Assembly (NCBI GenBank): GCA_002723015.1
Contig: PBNG01000046.1
Location: 24,527-30,218 of the forward strand
Origin: Roseibacillus sp.
GTDB lineage: Bacteria > Verrucomicrobiota > Verrucomicrobiae > Verrucomicrobiales > Akkermansiaceae
Reading direction: 5' to 3'
DNA: 5,692 nucleotides
Numbering within the stretch: position 1 is the first letter of the stretch; the number at the start of each line of letters is the position of its first letter. The translations under genes were made by a program, and so were the position numbers. The notes beneath the pieces are model-generated. The model was not told the origin of the DNA, searched no databases, and was given only the letters and a program-made list of their open reading frames with translations. This document shows positions 1 to 5,692 of this stretch, piece after piece.

Positions 1-1856
1 CCCTCGCTCAGAAGTCAGAGGAAAAAGGCCCGGACCTCGCCCTTCTCCAGAAGGCGGCCCTCAATATCGATAAGCATGTCGCCAGCCTCTACAAGAGGAA
101 GAAGCTGAAGGTCCCTGAGGTAGTGGATGACGCGACCTTCCTGCGGCGGAGCTTTCTCGTGTCAGCGGGGAGAATTCCGACCTTGGAGGAAGCCCGGATG
201 TTTCTGGAGATTGAAGACGAGGATAAGAGGAAGATGCTCGCCAATTACCTGATGAGCGACAAGAACGACGGCTACCGCAGCTCCATGGTTAACTGGGTCA
301 GTGACCTGCTGCGGCTCACGGACGAGTTTAACGAGGGTCAGGCCGCTCCTTACGTACAGTTCGTCCATGATTCCATGCGCAACAACATGCCTTGGAACGA
401 GTTTGCTCATCAGTTGCTCAGCGCCAAGGGAAGTGGGTGGAGCGAGGGCAACGGAGCGGTGGGATACTTTGTCCGGGACAAGGGAATGCCCCTCGATAAC
501 CTCTCCAACACCATGCGTATCTTCACCGGGGAGCGTATGGAGTGCGCCCAGTGTCACGACGCCCCGTTCAACAAGTGGGAACGGATCCAGTTCTACGAGT
601 TGGCCGCCTTCACCAACGGGCAGCAGGAAATCAACCGGGGTCCATGGAACACGGTCTGGAGGGAAGTGCGTGACGCGAAGGAGGAGAGGTCAGAGTTTGG
701 CCGCCTTGTGGAATGGCTGGGTGACAACGTGCACTACTTCACCCTCGGCGGTGGAGGCAAGGGGCGAATCAAGTTGCCCAGCGACTACCAGTACCGGGAT
801 GGGGATCCCGGGGAAATGATCGGGGGGAAGACGCATTTCGGAAAAAGAATCCGCTCTTCGGATCGCCGGGACGATGAAAGTGCCCGCAGTGATTTTGCAA
901 ATTGGATGGTTGCCTCCAACGATAACTTCACTTCCGTGATCGTGAATCGGATGTGGCAGCGCATCATGGGCAAGGGGATTTATGAGCCTGTCGACGAATA
1001 CAAGGAGTCGAAAAAGACGATTACCCCGGAGCTCATGGACTACCTCATCAGCCTCATGCGTGATGACCTCAAGTATGATCTCCGGGCGTTTCAACATGTG
1101 CTGTTGCTGACAAGGAATTTTCAGTTTGCCGCGAATCCGGAGGCCTTTGAGGCTGGGATGCCGCAGGCCTTCAATGGTCGCCAGATTGAGCGCATGAGTG
1201 CGGAGCAGGTCTGGGACTCGCTGGTGACCCTAACCGCCGGGAACCCTGATCAGCTGCCCAAGAGGCGCTTCAGCGATACGGTCTATTACGGTGGCAAGCC
1301 GGTGCTCGTCGGGCAGAAGACCATGGGTCAGCTTAGCAAGGAGCTTCTCGCGATCCAGAAGGTCGACGAGTACAAGTCGTATGTTTCGCAGTTACTCTCC
1401 TCAATCAAGGCTGGCAATTCCGGGGCCAGTAGCGAGGCCATGATGGCGATGCAGCGTGCCGGGCGCCCGGGTCCTGCCAGTGGCATGGCGAGGGCTTCTG
1501 AACTTCCAGCCCCGGCACCGAACGGGCATCTCCTCCGGATGTTCGGTTCCTCGGACCGGGACCTGATTGATTCTGCAACCCGTGAACCCAATATGGCGCA
1601 GGTGCTTTCCGTGATGAATGGCTATGTGGAGAAGATGGTAGTCAGCAACCGTAGCTCAGCGGTATACAAGGCCCTTGAGGCAGGAACATCCGACCGCGAC
1701 AAGGTTCGCTTTCTCTACTACTCCATCCTGAGCCGCTCTCCCACGCCGGATGAGATGGCCCTCCTGATGCGCGATGTAATTGACGGCAGTCAGGAGAGCT
1801 ACGAGAACCTGACCTCAGCCCTCATTTCCACTCACGAATTCATATTTGTGCAGTAA
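1..1856 (+). CDS. DUF1549/DUF1553 (PSCyt2/PSD1-type) protein, 5'-truncated by window edge
   Basis: The reading frame is open from base 3 to the TAA at 1854-1856 (617 residues visible) with no stop before the left edge, so the true start is outside. The GTG at 123 is internal: residues before it (from about residue 24, INIDKH-like ID start) already align with the beginning of DUF1549. Order: DUF1549 from about residue 24 to 235, with a c-type-heme-like CAQCH at bases 543-557 (residues 181-185) inside the family block CAQCHDxPFxxW; then DUF1553 from about residue 295 (base 885), with the typical NRMWQRIMGKG and YDLRAFQHVLLLTRNFQ segments, a Met/Pro/Ala-rich linker near bases 1425-1520, and the usual C-terminal ending LSRSPTPDE...HEFIF. 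Signal peptide and any N-terminal cytochrome domain would lie upstream. It is followed by a DUF1501 gene after 26 bases, the standard pairing. Export and redox or heme-binding function are inferred from the family; the reaction is unknown. Oddities: CHDAPF where the family usually has CHDHPF, and VSAGRIPT where DLTGLPPT is usual. Confidence 0.92.
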   Translation, partial: LAQKSEEKGPDLALLQKAALNIDKHVASLYKRKKLKVPEVVDDATFLRRSFLVSAGRIPTLEEARMFLEIEDEDKRKMLANYLMSDKNDGYRSSMVNWVSDLLRLTDEFNEGQAAPYVQFVHDSMRNNMPWNEFAHQLLSAKGSGWSEGNGAVGYFVRDKGMPLDNLSNTMRIFTGERMECAQCHDAPFNKWERIQFYELAAFTNGQQEINRGPWNTVWREVRDAKEERSEFGRLVEWLGDNVHYFTLGGGGKGRIKLPSDYQYRDGDPGEMIGGKTHFGKRIRSSDRRDDESARSDFANWMVASNDNFTSVIVNRMWQRIMGKGIYEPVDEYKESKKTITPELMDYLISLMRDDLKYDLRAFQHVLLLTRNFQFAANPEAFEAGMPQAFNGRQIERMSAEQVWDSLVTLTAGNPDQLPKRRFSDTVYYGGKPVLVGQKTMGQLSKELLAIQKVDEYKSYVSQLLSSIKAGNSGASSEAMMAMQRAGRPGPASGMARASELPAPAPNGHLLRMFGSSDRDLIDSATREPNMAQVLSVMNGYVEKMVVSNRSSAVYKALEAGTSDRDKVRFLYYSILSRSPTPDEMALLMRDVIDGSQESYENLTSALISTHEFIFVQ

Positions 1857-1882
1857 ATCTTTCCAACCCATCACAACGTCAG

Positions 1883-3208
1883 ATGAACCAACAAGAATTG
1901 AACAAACAGGATGAACTGACTCGCCGCCAGATCATGGTGAATGCGGCGAGATCCTATCTTGGGGTCACGGTGGCACCAATGCTCGGGGGAACCCTTGCCA
2001 CCGGTGCGCTGGGAGCCACCAAGAAGGCCGTGGGGCCAAGCAAGGTCGCGGAGCATGTCATTTTCCTGAACATGCACGGCGGTATGAGCCATCTTGACAC
2101 CTTTGATCCCAAGCCCCGGAACAAGGAGGTGCAGGGTCCCGTGGAGGCGATCCCGACCAATGGGGACTACGAGGTTTCCCAGTATCTTCCGGAGTTCGCC
2201 AAGATTGCGGACCGTGCCTGTGTGATCCGTTCGATGAGTTCCACCCAGGGTGCCCATGAGCAGGGCCAGTACATGCTTCACCGCAGTTACCAGCCGCGAG
2301 GAACGATTGTCCACCCGGCCATCGGCTCATGGATTGTCCGGCACAAGGGCCGGAAGAATTCGACGCTGCCCGGGTTTGTGACGGTTGGCACCAATCCCAA
2401 AAATGCCTCGGCTGGATTCTTCGGGGCTGAGTTTCAGGGTGTGCCACTGGGCCGCCCCGATGAGGGTCTCAAGGATTCAAAGCGTCCGAACTCGGTGAGC
2501 GAAGCGGATTTCACTAAGCGCCTCGCCATTGCAGACGTATTGAACAAGAAGTTTCATGAGACCTACAAGTCCCCTGACGTGAAGTCCTATGACAGTCTCT
2601 ATGACGAGGCGGTGAATCTCATGAAGAGTGAGGATCTGAAGGCTTTCGACATCAAGCGTGAGCCAAGCGCCACCAGATCGAAATATGGCAATGACAGGTT
2701 TGCACAGGGTTGCCTGCTTGCTCGCCGTCTGGTGGAAGTGGGAGTGCGTTTTGTCGAGGTCGGCCTTGGAGGATGGGATACCCATTACGACAATTTCAAT
2801 TCCGTCGAGGCCCGGGCTGCGGTCCTCGACAAGGGATTTTCGACCCTCGTTGCCGATCTTGAGGACAAAGGTCTGCTTGAGACTACGCTGGTCGTGATCG
2901 GAACCGAATTCGGACGGACCCCGCACATTGTGACCGAACACAACAATGGTCGTGATCACCACCCAGCCTGTTTCTCAGCCGTGATGGCCGGAGCGGGCGT
3001 CAAGGGTGGAACCACCTATGGAAAATCTGACAAGGAAGCGCGTCGCCCCGACTCGGAACCAGTAAGCGTGCAGGACTTCAATGCCACCATCGGGTATGCC
3101 CTGGGCATTGACTCACATAAGATTCTCCACAGCCCGAGCGGCCGCCCCTTCCGGATGGCGGGCGCGGACAAGGGCCTTGGAAATCCCGTCAAAAGTATCT
3201 TCCTGTAG
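1883..3208 (+). CDS. DUF1501 family protein (alkaline phosphatase/sulfatase-like fold), Tat-exported
   Basis: Complete 441-residue protein, near the usual DUF1501 length of about 430-490. The N-terminus carries a twin-arginine-like signal: TRRQIM at residues 13-18, then a hydrophobic/small stretch ending ALGA at 42-45, a plausible cleavage site. Family motifs follow in order: HGGMSHLDTFDPKP from residue 65, GGWDTH at 296-301, GTEFGRTP at 340-347 and GRDHHP at 356-361. The Asp/His/Glu residues in these blocks (D72, D299, H301, E342, D358, H359) match positions conserved in the family and suggest a metal site like that of the alkaline phosphatase superfamily. That site is inference; I do not know a demonstrated substrate. 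The ATG at 1883 is chosen because it keeps the whole signal peptide; the next Met (residue 18) would remove the RR pair. No clear Shine-Dalgarno precedes it. It lies 26 bases after the DUF1549/DUF1553 gene, so the two are very likely co-transcribed, and a terminator follows 35 bases after its stop. Confidence 0.95.
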   Translation: MNQQELNKQDELTRRQIMVNAARSYLGVTVAPMLGGTLATGALGATKKAVGPSKVAEHVIFLNMHGGMSHLDTFDPKPRNKEVQGPVEAIPTNGDYEVSQYLPEFAKIADRACVIRSMSSTQGAHEQGQYMLHRSYQPRGTIVHPAIGSWIVRHKGRKNSTLPGFVTVGTNPKNASAGFFGAEFQGVPLGRPDEGLKDSKRPNSVSEADFTKRLAIADVLNKKFHETYKSPDVKSYDSLYDEAVNLMKSEDLKAFDIKREPSATRSKYGNDRFAQGCLLARRLVEVGVRFVEVGLGGWDTHYDNFNSVEARAAVLDKGFSTLVADLEDKGLLETTLVVIGTEFGRTPHIVTEHNNGRDHHPACFSAVMAGAGVKGGTTYGKSDKEARRPDSEPVSVQDFNATIGYALGIDSHKILHSPSGRPFRMAGADKGLGNPVKSIFL

Positions 3209-3243
3209 ACGCAGGGACGGATCGACGACAACTTTGATCAAGG

Positions 3244-3272
3244 AGGTGCCATCGGAAGGTGGCACCTTTTTT
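3244..3272 (+). terminator. Intrinsic terminator of the DUF1549/DUF1501 operon
   Basis: Stem 3244-3253 pairs with 3258-3267: AGGTGCCA against TGGCACCT is a perfect 8-bp match, extended inward by one T·G and one C-G pair. The loop is GGAA (3254-3257), a GNRA tetraloop closed by C-G. A run of six T (3267-3272) follows directly. It begins 35 bases after the DUF1501 stop, so it should end that operon. Confidence 0.93.
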
Positions 3273-3437
3273 ACGGAAGCCCTGTGGGCGCCCTGAGTGT
3301 TGGTTGTTAATGCAGTGCGGGGGTAGCACTTAGGAAATTTACCCTTTCTGAAGACGCATACAGAAAAAATTACCCGCTTTTTCCTTGTGGAGAGGGGCTC
3401 CAAGTGCGATTAATTAAGTTAGGTTAACTAAATAGCA
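3273..3437. other. Intergenic stretch with short dyads and an AT-rich patch, no gene recognised
   Basis: I see no coding sequence here. Structures visible: AGTGC 3314-3318 with GCACT 3326-3330 (7-base loop); TTTCTG 3345-3350 with CAGAAA 3361-3366 (10-base loop); TGGAG 3388-3392 with CTCCA 3398-3402 (5-base loop). GCACTT 3326-3331 can also pair with AAGTGC 3402-3407, an alternative to the first hairpin. Bases 3408-3434 are strongly AT-rich (TTAATTAA, then GTTAAC) and would be a natural place for a promoter for the downstream structured element, but I find no convincing -35/-10 pair. Function unassigned. Confidence 0.5.
3335..3382. repeat. Two direct copies of an AAATT-ACCC-TTT motif, with a third inverted core downstream
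   Basis: The first copy is AAATTTACCCTTT at 3335-3347 and the second AAATTACCCGCTTTTT at 3367-3382. Their TTACCC cores start at 3339 and 3370, 31 bases apart, close to three helical turns. The inverted core GGGTAA occurs at 3456-3461. Phased spacing would suit a regulator binding one face of the DNA, but TTTACCC (3338-3344) could equally pair as RNA with GGGTAAA (3456-3462). The repeats are short and AT-rich, so chance is possible. Confidence 0.3.
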
Positions 3438-3570
3438 GGCCAGTCTCCAACATTCGGGTAAAAATCCCGGAACGGAGGGGTGATCTTTCGGTCACAAACC
3501 GGTCAATCATACTTTGAGGCGAGTGCGTTGTGCGATAAAAAGAGGGCGGTCTTCGGACTGCCCTCTTTTT
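3438..3570 (+). ncRNA. Candidate structured small RNA or leader ending in a strong terminator
   Basis: A multi-helix fold can be drawn by eye. Closing helix: GGCC 3438-3441 with GGTC 3501-3504 (one G·U). First arm: CTCC 3445-3448 with GGAG 3474-3477, enclosing CGGG 3455-3458 with CCCG 3466-3469 (7-base loop). Second arm: GTGATC 3480-3485 with GGTCAC 3490-3495 (one T·G, TTTC loop). This makes a three-way junction, followed by a 32-base linker and the terminator at 3537-3570. The upstream operon already terminates at 3272, so a transcript ending at 3570 must start in between; the AT-rich patch at 3408-3434 could hold its promoter. I compared it mentally with common riboswitch classes (cyclic-di-GMP-I, SAM, TPP, cobalamin, purine, glycine), 6S RNA and SRP RNA and recognise none. 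The closing helix is only 4 bp and no covariation can be judged from one sequence. Confidence 0.4.
3537..3570 (+). terminator. Strong intrinsic terminator, potentially bidirectional, upstream of deoC
   Basis: Stem 3541-3551 pairs with 3556-3566 over 11 bp with a single G·T pair, and the loop is TTCG (3552-3555) closed by C-G, an exceptionally stable UUCG tetraloop. Four A (3537-3540) precede and four more T (3567-3570) follow, so the stem can extend to 15 bp and either strand shows stem plus T-tract. It sits 151 bases before the deoC start with no coding gene between it and the previous terminator. It either ends a small RNA or acts as an attenuator in a deoC leader; I see no obvious antiterminator pairing partner. 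Confidence 0.93.
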
Positions 3571-3629
3571 CGTGCCGCTCGGTCAAGATAAGCAGCATGG
3601 ATATTCGGCATTCCTTCTGAGGCAGGGTG

Positions 3630-3659
3630 TTGCGGGGTTGGAAGGCATTTTGCTGTAAT
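3630..3659 (+). promoter_or_regulatory. Possible sigma70-type promoter for deoC-ALDH
   Basis: TTGCGG (3630-3635) and TGTAAT (3654-3659) are separated by 18 bases and lie between the strong terminator at 3570 and the deoC start, where an operon promoter is required. Predicted transcription would start near 3666, giving a leader of about 55 bases. GCAGGG (3622-3627) and CCCTGC (3662-3667) form a dyad that brackets it, which could be an operator. Each hexamer matches consensus only partly, so this is tentative. Confidence 0.35.
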
Positions 3660-3721
3660 CCCCCTGCAGGTGCTATCGCCTTGCCCTTCCTGAAGCCCTT
3701 TCCTAGGTTCCCTCCCCGCTC

Positions 3722-4636
3722 ATGGCAGCAGACCCGCCCATTTTTCCGGATCTCCGGATGCTTTCGACCATCGATCAGGTGGGCGTGGAGGAGCGTGCGC
3801 GGCGGTTTCAGGCCCGAAGCATCAAGGGAGAGAGCAAACTTTCGGCCCTGAAACTTGCGGTTACGATGCTGGATGTCACCACTTTGGAAGGCAAGGACAG
3901 TCCCGGTAAGGTCAAACAACTCTGCGCCAAGGCCAAACGGCCGCTGCCAGGTGATCCGTCCGTCGGCCCAGCGGCTGCGGTATGTGTCTACCCGAGGCTG
4001 GTGAGGGTGGCGCGGGAGGCTGTGGGCCGGAGTGGAGTAAAGGTTGCGAGTGTGGCCACCGGTTTCCCAAGTGGGCAGAGCCGGCTTAAGGAGCGTCTTT
4101 CGGAGATCCGCTATGCGGTTGGTGCGGGAGCCAATGAAATCGACATGGTGATTTCCAGGGGCAAACTCCTGCATGGGGGATTTCGCAGTATCTTTGATGA
4201 AATCGTCCGGTGCAAGGAGGCCTGTGGGGAGGCTCATCTCAAGGTGATTCTTGAGACGGGAGAACTGCAGACTTATGATACCGTCCGGGTGGCCAGTGAG
4301 ATCGCGATGGCCGCAGGAGCGGATTTCATCAAGACCTCGACCGGAAAGATTCAACCGGCCGCAACCCTGCCTGTGACCCTGGTTATGCTGGAAGCAATTC
4401 AGGACTACTACTACCGGACAGGGCGAATGGTTGGCATGAAGCCTGCAGGGGGCATCAGCGATGCCAAGACCGCGATTCACTATCTCGTCATGCTGAAGGA
4501 GACCCTGGGAAAGAAGTGGCTGACGAATCGTTGGTTCCGCTTTGGTGCCAGTTCCCTGACGAATGATCTCCTCATGCAGATCTGCAAGCAGCAAACCGGC
4601 CGATACCAGTCGGCAGATTACTTCACCAAGGACTGA
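3722..4636 (+). CDS. deoC: Deoxyribose-phosphate aldolase, human DERA-like type
   Basis: Class I (Schiff-base) aldolase that reversibly cleaves 2-deoxy-D-ribose 5-phosphate to D-glyceraldehyde 3-phosphate and acetaldehyde in the cytoplasm, the last step of deoxynucleoside catabolism. The TIM-barrel motifs are complete: MLDVTTL near residues 49-55, EIDMVI at 139-144 (catalytic Asp141), KVILETGEL, DFIKTSTGK with Schiff-base Lys204, GMKPAGGI with Lys240, and FRFGASSL. The 304-residue length and the 36-residue spacing between the two lysines match human DERA (318 residues, K218/K254) rather than E. coli DeoC (259 residues, K167/K201). It also shares VASVATGFP, ACGEAHLK and a TGRY C-terminus with the human type, and retains a near-terminal Tyr300. 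The ATG at 3722 is the first start after an in-frame TAG at 3704; no clear Shine-Dalgarno precedes it, and Met13 (3758) is a weaker alternative. It is followed five bases later by an aldehyde dehydrogenase gene. Confidence 0.97.
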   Translation: MAADPPIFPDLRMLSTIDQVGVEERARRFQARSIKGESKLSALKLAVTMLDVTTLEGKDSPGKVKQLCAKAKRPLPGDPSVGPAAAVCVYPRLVRVAREAVGRSGVKVASVATGFPSGQSRLKERLSEIRYAVGAGANEIDMVISRGKLLHGGFRSIFDEIVRCKEACGEAHLKVILETGELQTYDTVRVASEIAMAAGADFIKTSTGKIQPAATLPVTLVMLEAIQDYYYRTGRMVGMKPAGGISDAKTAIHYLVMLKETLGKKWLTNRWFRFGASSLTNDLLMQICKQQTGRYQSADYFTKD

Positions 4637-4641
4637 ACAGG

Positions 4642-5692
4642 ATGTCAGAAGCACAGGACAAGGGGGCCGTAGGGTCGAAGAGCAAAAATGCGAGCCCAGT
4701 TAAAAAGAGCCGCCACGATTTTGTGGAGGGAGATCGCTATGCACCTGCGCCTGAGAGTAGTGAGCACGTCACGCTGAAAGACAGCTACGACCTCTTTATT
4801 GGTGGTGAATGGGTGCGAGCGCCCAAGCGCACGGAGACACGAAATCCGGCCACTGGTGAGTTGCTCTCCGAGGTTGGGGAGGCTGGGCCGAGAATGGTTG
4901 AGAGGGCGGTCTCCGCTGCAAGGCATGCCTATGAGCAGACCTGGTCCACGATGCCCGGGCGGGAGCGAGGAAAATATCTCTATCGACTGGCTCGCCTGAT
5001 CCAGGAGCGGGCCCGGGAATTCGCGGTGGTGGAGACCATGGATGGTGGCAAGCCAATCCGGGAGAGTCGTGATGTCGATCTGCCCCTGGTAGCTGCCCAT
5101 TTCTTCTACTACGCGGGATGGGCGGACAAGCTGGATTACGCGTTTCCCGGACGGAGCGCGCACTCCGTAGGCGTGATTGGGCAGGTGATTCCGTGGAATT
5201 TCCCGCTCCTCATGGCAGCTTGGAAACTTGCACCCGCACTCGCCTGTGGGAATACCGTGGTCCTCAAGCCCGCGGAGACGACCCCACTGACTGCTCTCAA
5301 GCTCGCTGAATTGATTGAGGAGGCAGGCTTTCCACCCGGAGTGGTGAATGTCATTACCGGGGGAGGAAAGACGGGGCGTAATCTTGTCCGCCATCCTGAT
5401 GTGGACAAAGTCGCTTTCACGGGATCAACCGACGTCGGGAAAATGATCCAGCAGGATCTCGCGGGAACTGGGAGGCGCTACACCCTTGAACTGGGTGGCA
5501 AGGCGGCCAATATCATCTTTGATGATGCCACTGTGAACCAGGCGGTCGAGGGTATCGTGAATGGGATTTTCTTCAATCAGGGGCATGTCTGCTGCGCGGG
5601 ATCACGGCTTTTTGTACAGGAGGGGATTGCGGATACCGTAGTCCGTAAGCTCAAGCGCAGGATGGACAATCTCGTGCTCGGGGATCCTCTGG
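4642..5692 (+). CDS. NAD(P)-dependent aldehyde dehydrogenase, ALDH16-like N-terminal half, 3'-truncated by window edge
   Basis: The frame is open for 350 codons from ATG 4642 to the right edge. Oxidises an aldehyde to the acid with NAD(P)+; acetaldehyde released by the neighbouring aldolase is the likely substrate (inference from context). Core motifs: FIGGEW at 52-57, PWNFP with oxyanion Asn186, cofactor-binding KPAE (Lys209-Glu212), Rossmann FTGSTDVG at 259-266, general-base Glu283 in ELGGK, and catalytic Cys317 in NQGHVCCAGSR. The His315 replaces the Gln/Glu usual in the PROSITE Cys signature. A charged leader of about 50 residues precedes the core and includes YAPAPES at 33-39, resembling the YGPVPES near the start of human ALDH16A1. 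The missing part should hold the C-terminal catalytic/oligomerisation region and perhaps a second ALDH domain. The start lies five bases after the deoC stop with only a weak AGG directly before ATG, suggesting translational coupling. Confidence 0.95.
   Translation, partial: MSEAQDKGAVGSKSKNASPVKKSRHDFVEGDRYAPAPESSEHVTLKDSYDLFIGGEWVRAPKRTETRNPATGELLSEVGEAGPRMVERAVSAARHAYEQTWSTMPGRERGKYLYRLARLIQERAREFAVVETMDGGKPIRESRDVDLPLVAAHFFYYAGWADKLDYAFPGRSAHSVGVIGQVIPWNFPLLMAAWKLAPALACGNTVVLKPAETTPLTALKLAELIEEAGFPPGVVNVITGGGKTGRNLVRHPDVDKVAFTGSTDVGKMIQQDLAGTGRRYTLELGGKAANIIFDDATVNQAVEGIVNGIFFNQGHVCCAGSRLFVQEGIADTVVRKLKRRMDNLVLGDPL

Noticed and set aside
123..125. GTG as the start codon of the DUF1549/DUF1553 gene
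   Set aside because: The same frame is open to the left edge and its translation upstream of the GTG continues the DUF1549 domain, so the gene is truncated by the window rather than starting here.
3279..3293. GCCC/GGGC and GGGCGCCC palindromes just after the first terminator
   Set aside because: Short GC palindromes with a tiny loop and no T-tract; no reason to treat them as functional.
3310..3333. Seven-codon + strand frame (ATG to TAG), possible leader peptide
   Set aside because: No ribosome-binding site, no runs of regulatory codons and no adjacent terminator in an attenuator arrangement.
3438..3504. Known riboswitch, tRNA or self-cleaving ribozyme
   Set aside because: I found none of the conserved signatures of cyclic-di-GMP-I, SAM, TPP, cobalamin, purine or glycine riboswitches, no T-arm or anticodon-arm arrangement, and no hammerhead core on either strand. 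It is left as unassigned.
3424..3510. Minus-strand 28-codon small open frame inside the structured region
   Set aside because: No ribosome-binding site, no recognisable peptide features and a length expected by chance; the same bases are better explained by the paired structure.
3597..3620. Seven-codon + strand frame between the second terminator and the deoC promoter
   Set aside because: Only a weak purine-rich stretch upstream, and it would lie before the proposed transcription start; indistinguishable from chance.
3503..4654. Long minus-strand open frame of 383 codons across deoC
   Set aside because: It lies antisense to the entire deoC gene, whose active-site motifs are intact. Its translation shows no recognisable domain and it runs into the terminator at its 3' end. 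It is a shadow frame caused by codon composition.
4645..5394. Minus-strand open frame of 249 codons
   Set aside because: Antisense to the aldehyde dehydrogenase gene, with no recognisable motif in its translation; a shadow frame.

Overview
This window reads as a piece of chromosome from the Planctomycetes-Verrucomicrobia-Lentisphaerae group. A verrucomicrobial (Opitutae-like) source is my best guess. The reason is the adjacent DUF1549/DUF1553 and DUF1501 genes, a pair that is abundant in that superphylum and uncommon elsewhere. Base composition looks moderately GC-rich in the genes, with one AT-richer intergenic stretch. All four genes lie on the + strand. The species call is inference from family content only.

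Region 1 (1-3272) is a two-gene unit. It holds the C-terminal majority of a DUF1549/DUF1553 protein with one CxxCH motif (cut by the left edge), then, after 26 bases, a complete DUF1501 protein of the alkaline-phosphatase/sulfatase fold with a Tat-like signal. It closes with a strong intrinsic terminator (10-bp stem, GGAA loop, T6). Both proteins are probably exported and are thought to work together, but their biochemical role is not established.

Region 2 (3273-3721) has no convincing protein gene. It contains short inverted repeats, a repeated TTACCC motif, an AT-rich patch, a segment that can be drawn as a three-way junction (3438-3504), and a second very strong terminator (TTCG loop, A-tract and T-tract) at 3537-3570. 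Because the first terminator already ends the upstream operon, the second implies a separate short transcript between them. A small RNA or a leader/attenuator is the main lead of the window. A plausible promoter for the next operon lies at 3630-3659.

Region 3 (3722-5692) is a catabolic operon. A complete deoxyribose-phosphate aldolase (deoC) closely resembles the human-type DERA rather than the short E. coli type. Five bases after its stop begins an aldehyde dehydrogenase that runs off the right edge and has N-terminal features of the ALDH16 family. Together they would split 2-deoxyribose 5-phosphate into glyceraldehyde 3-phosphate and acetaldehyde, and oxidise the acetaldehyde (or a related aldehyde) to the acid.

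Nothing here is a clear new defence, mobile or CRISPR system. The unexplained material is confined to the 3273-3721 intergenic region and to sequence variations in the DUF1549 protein.
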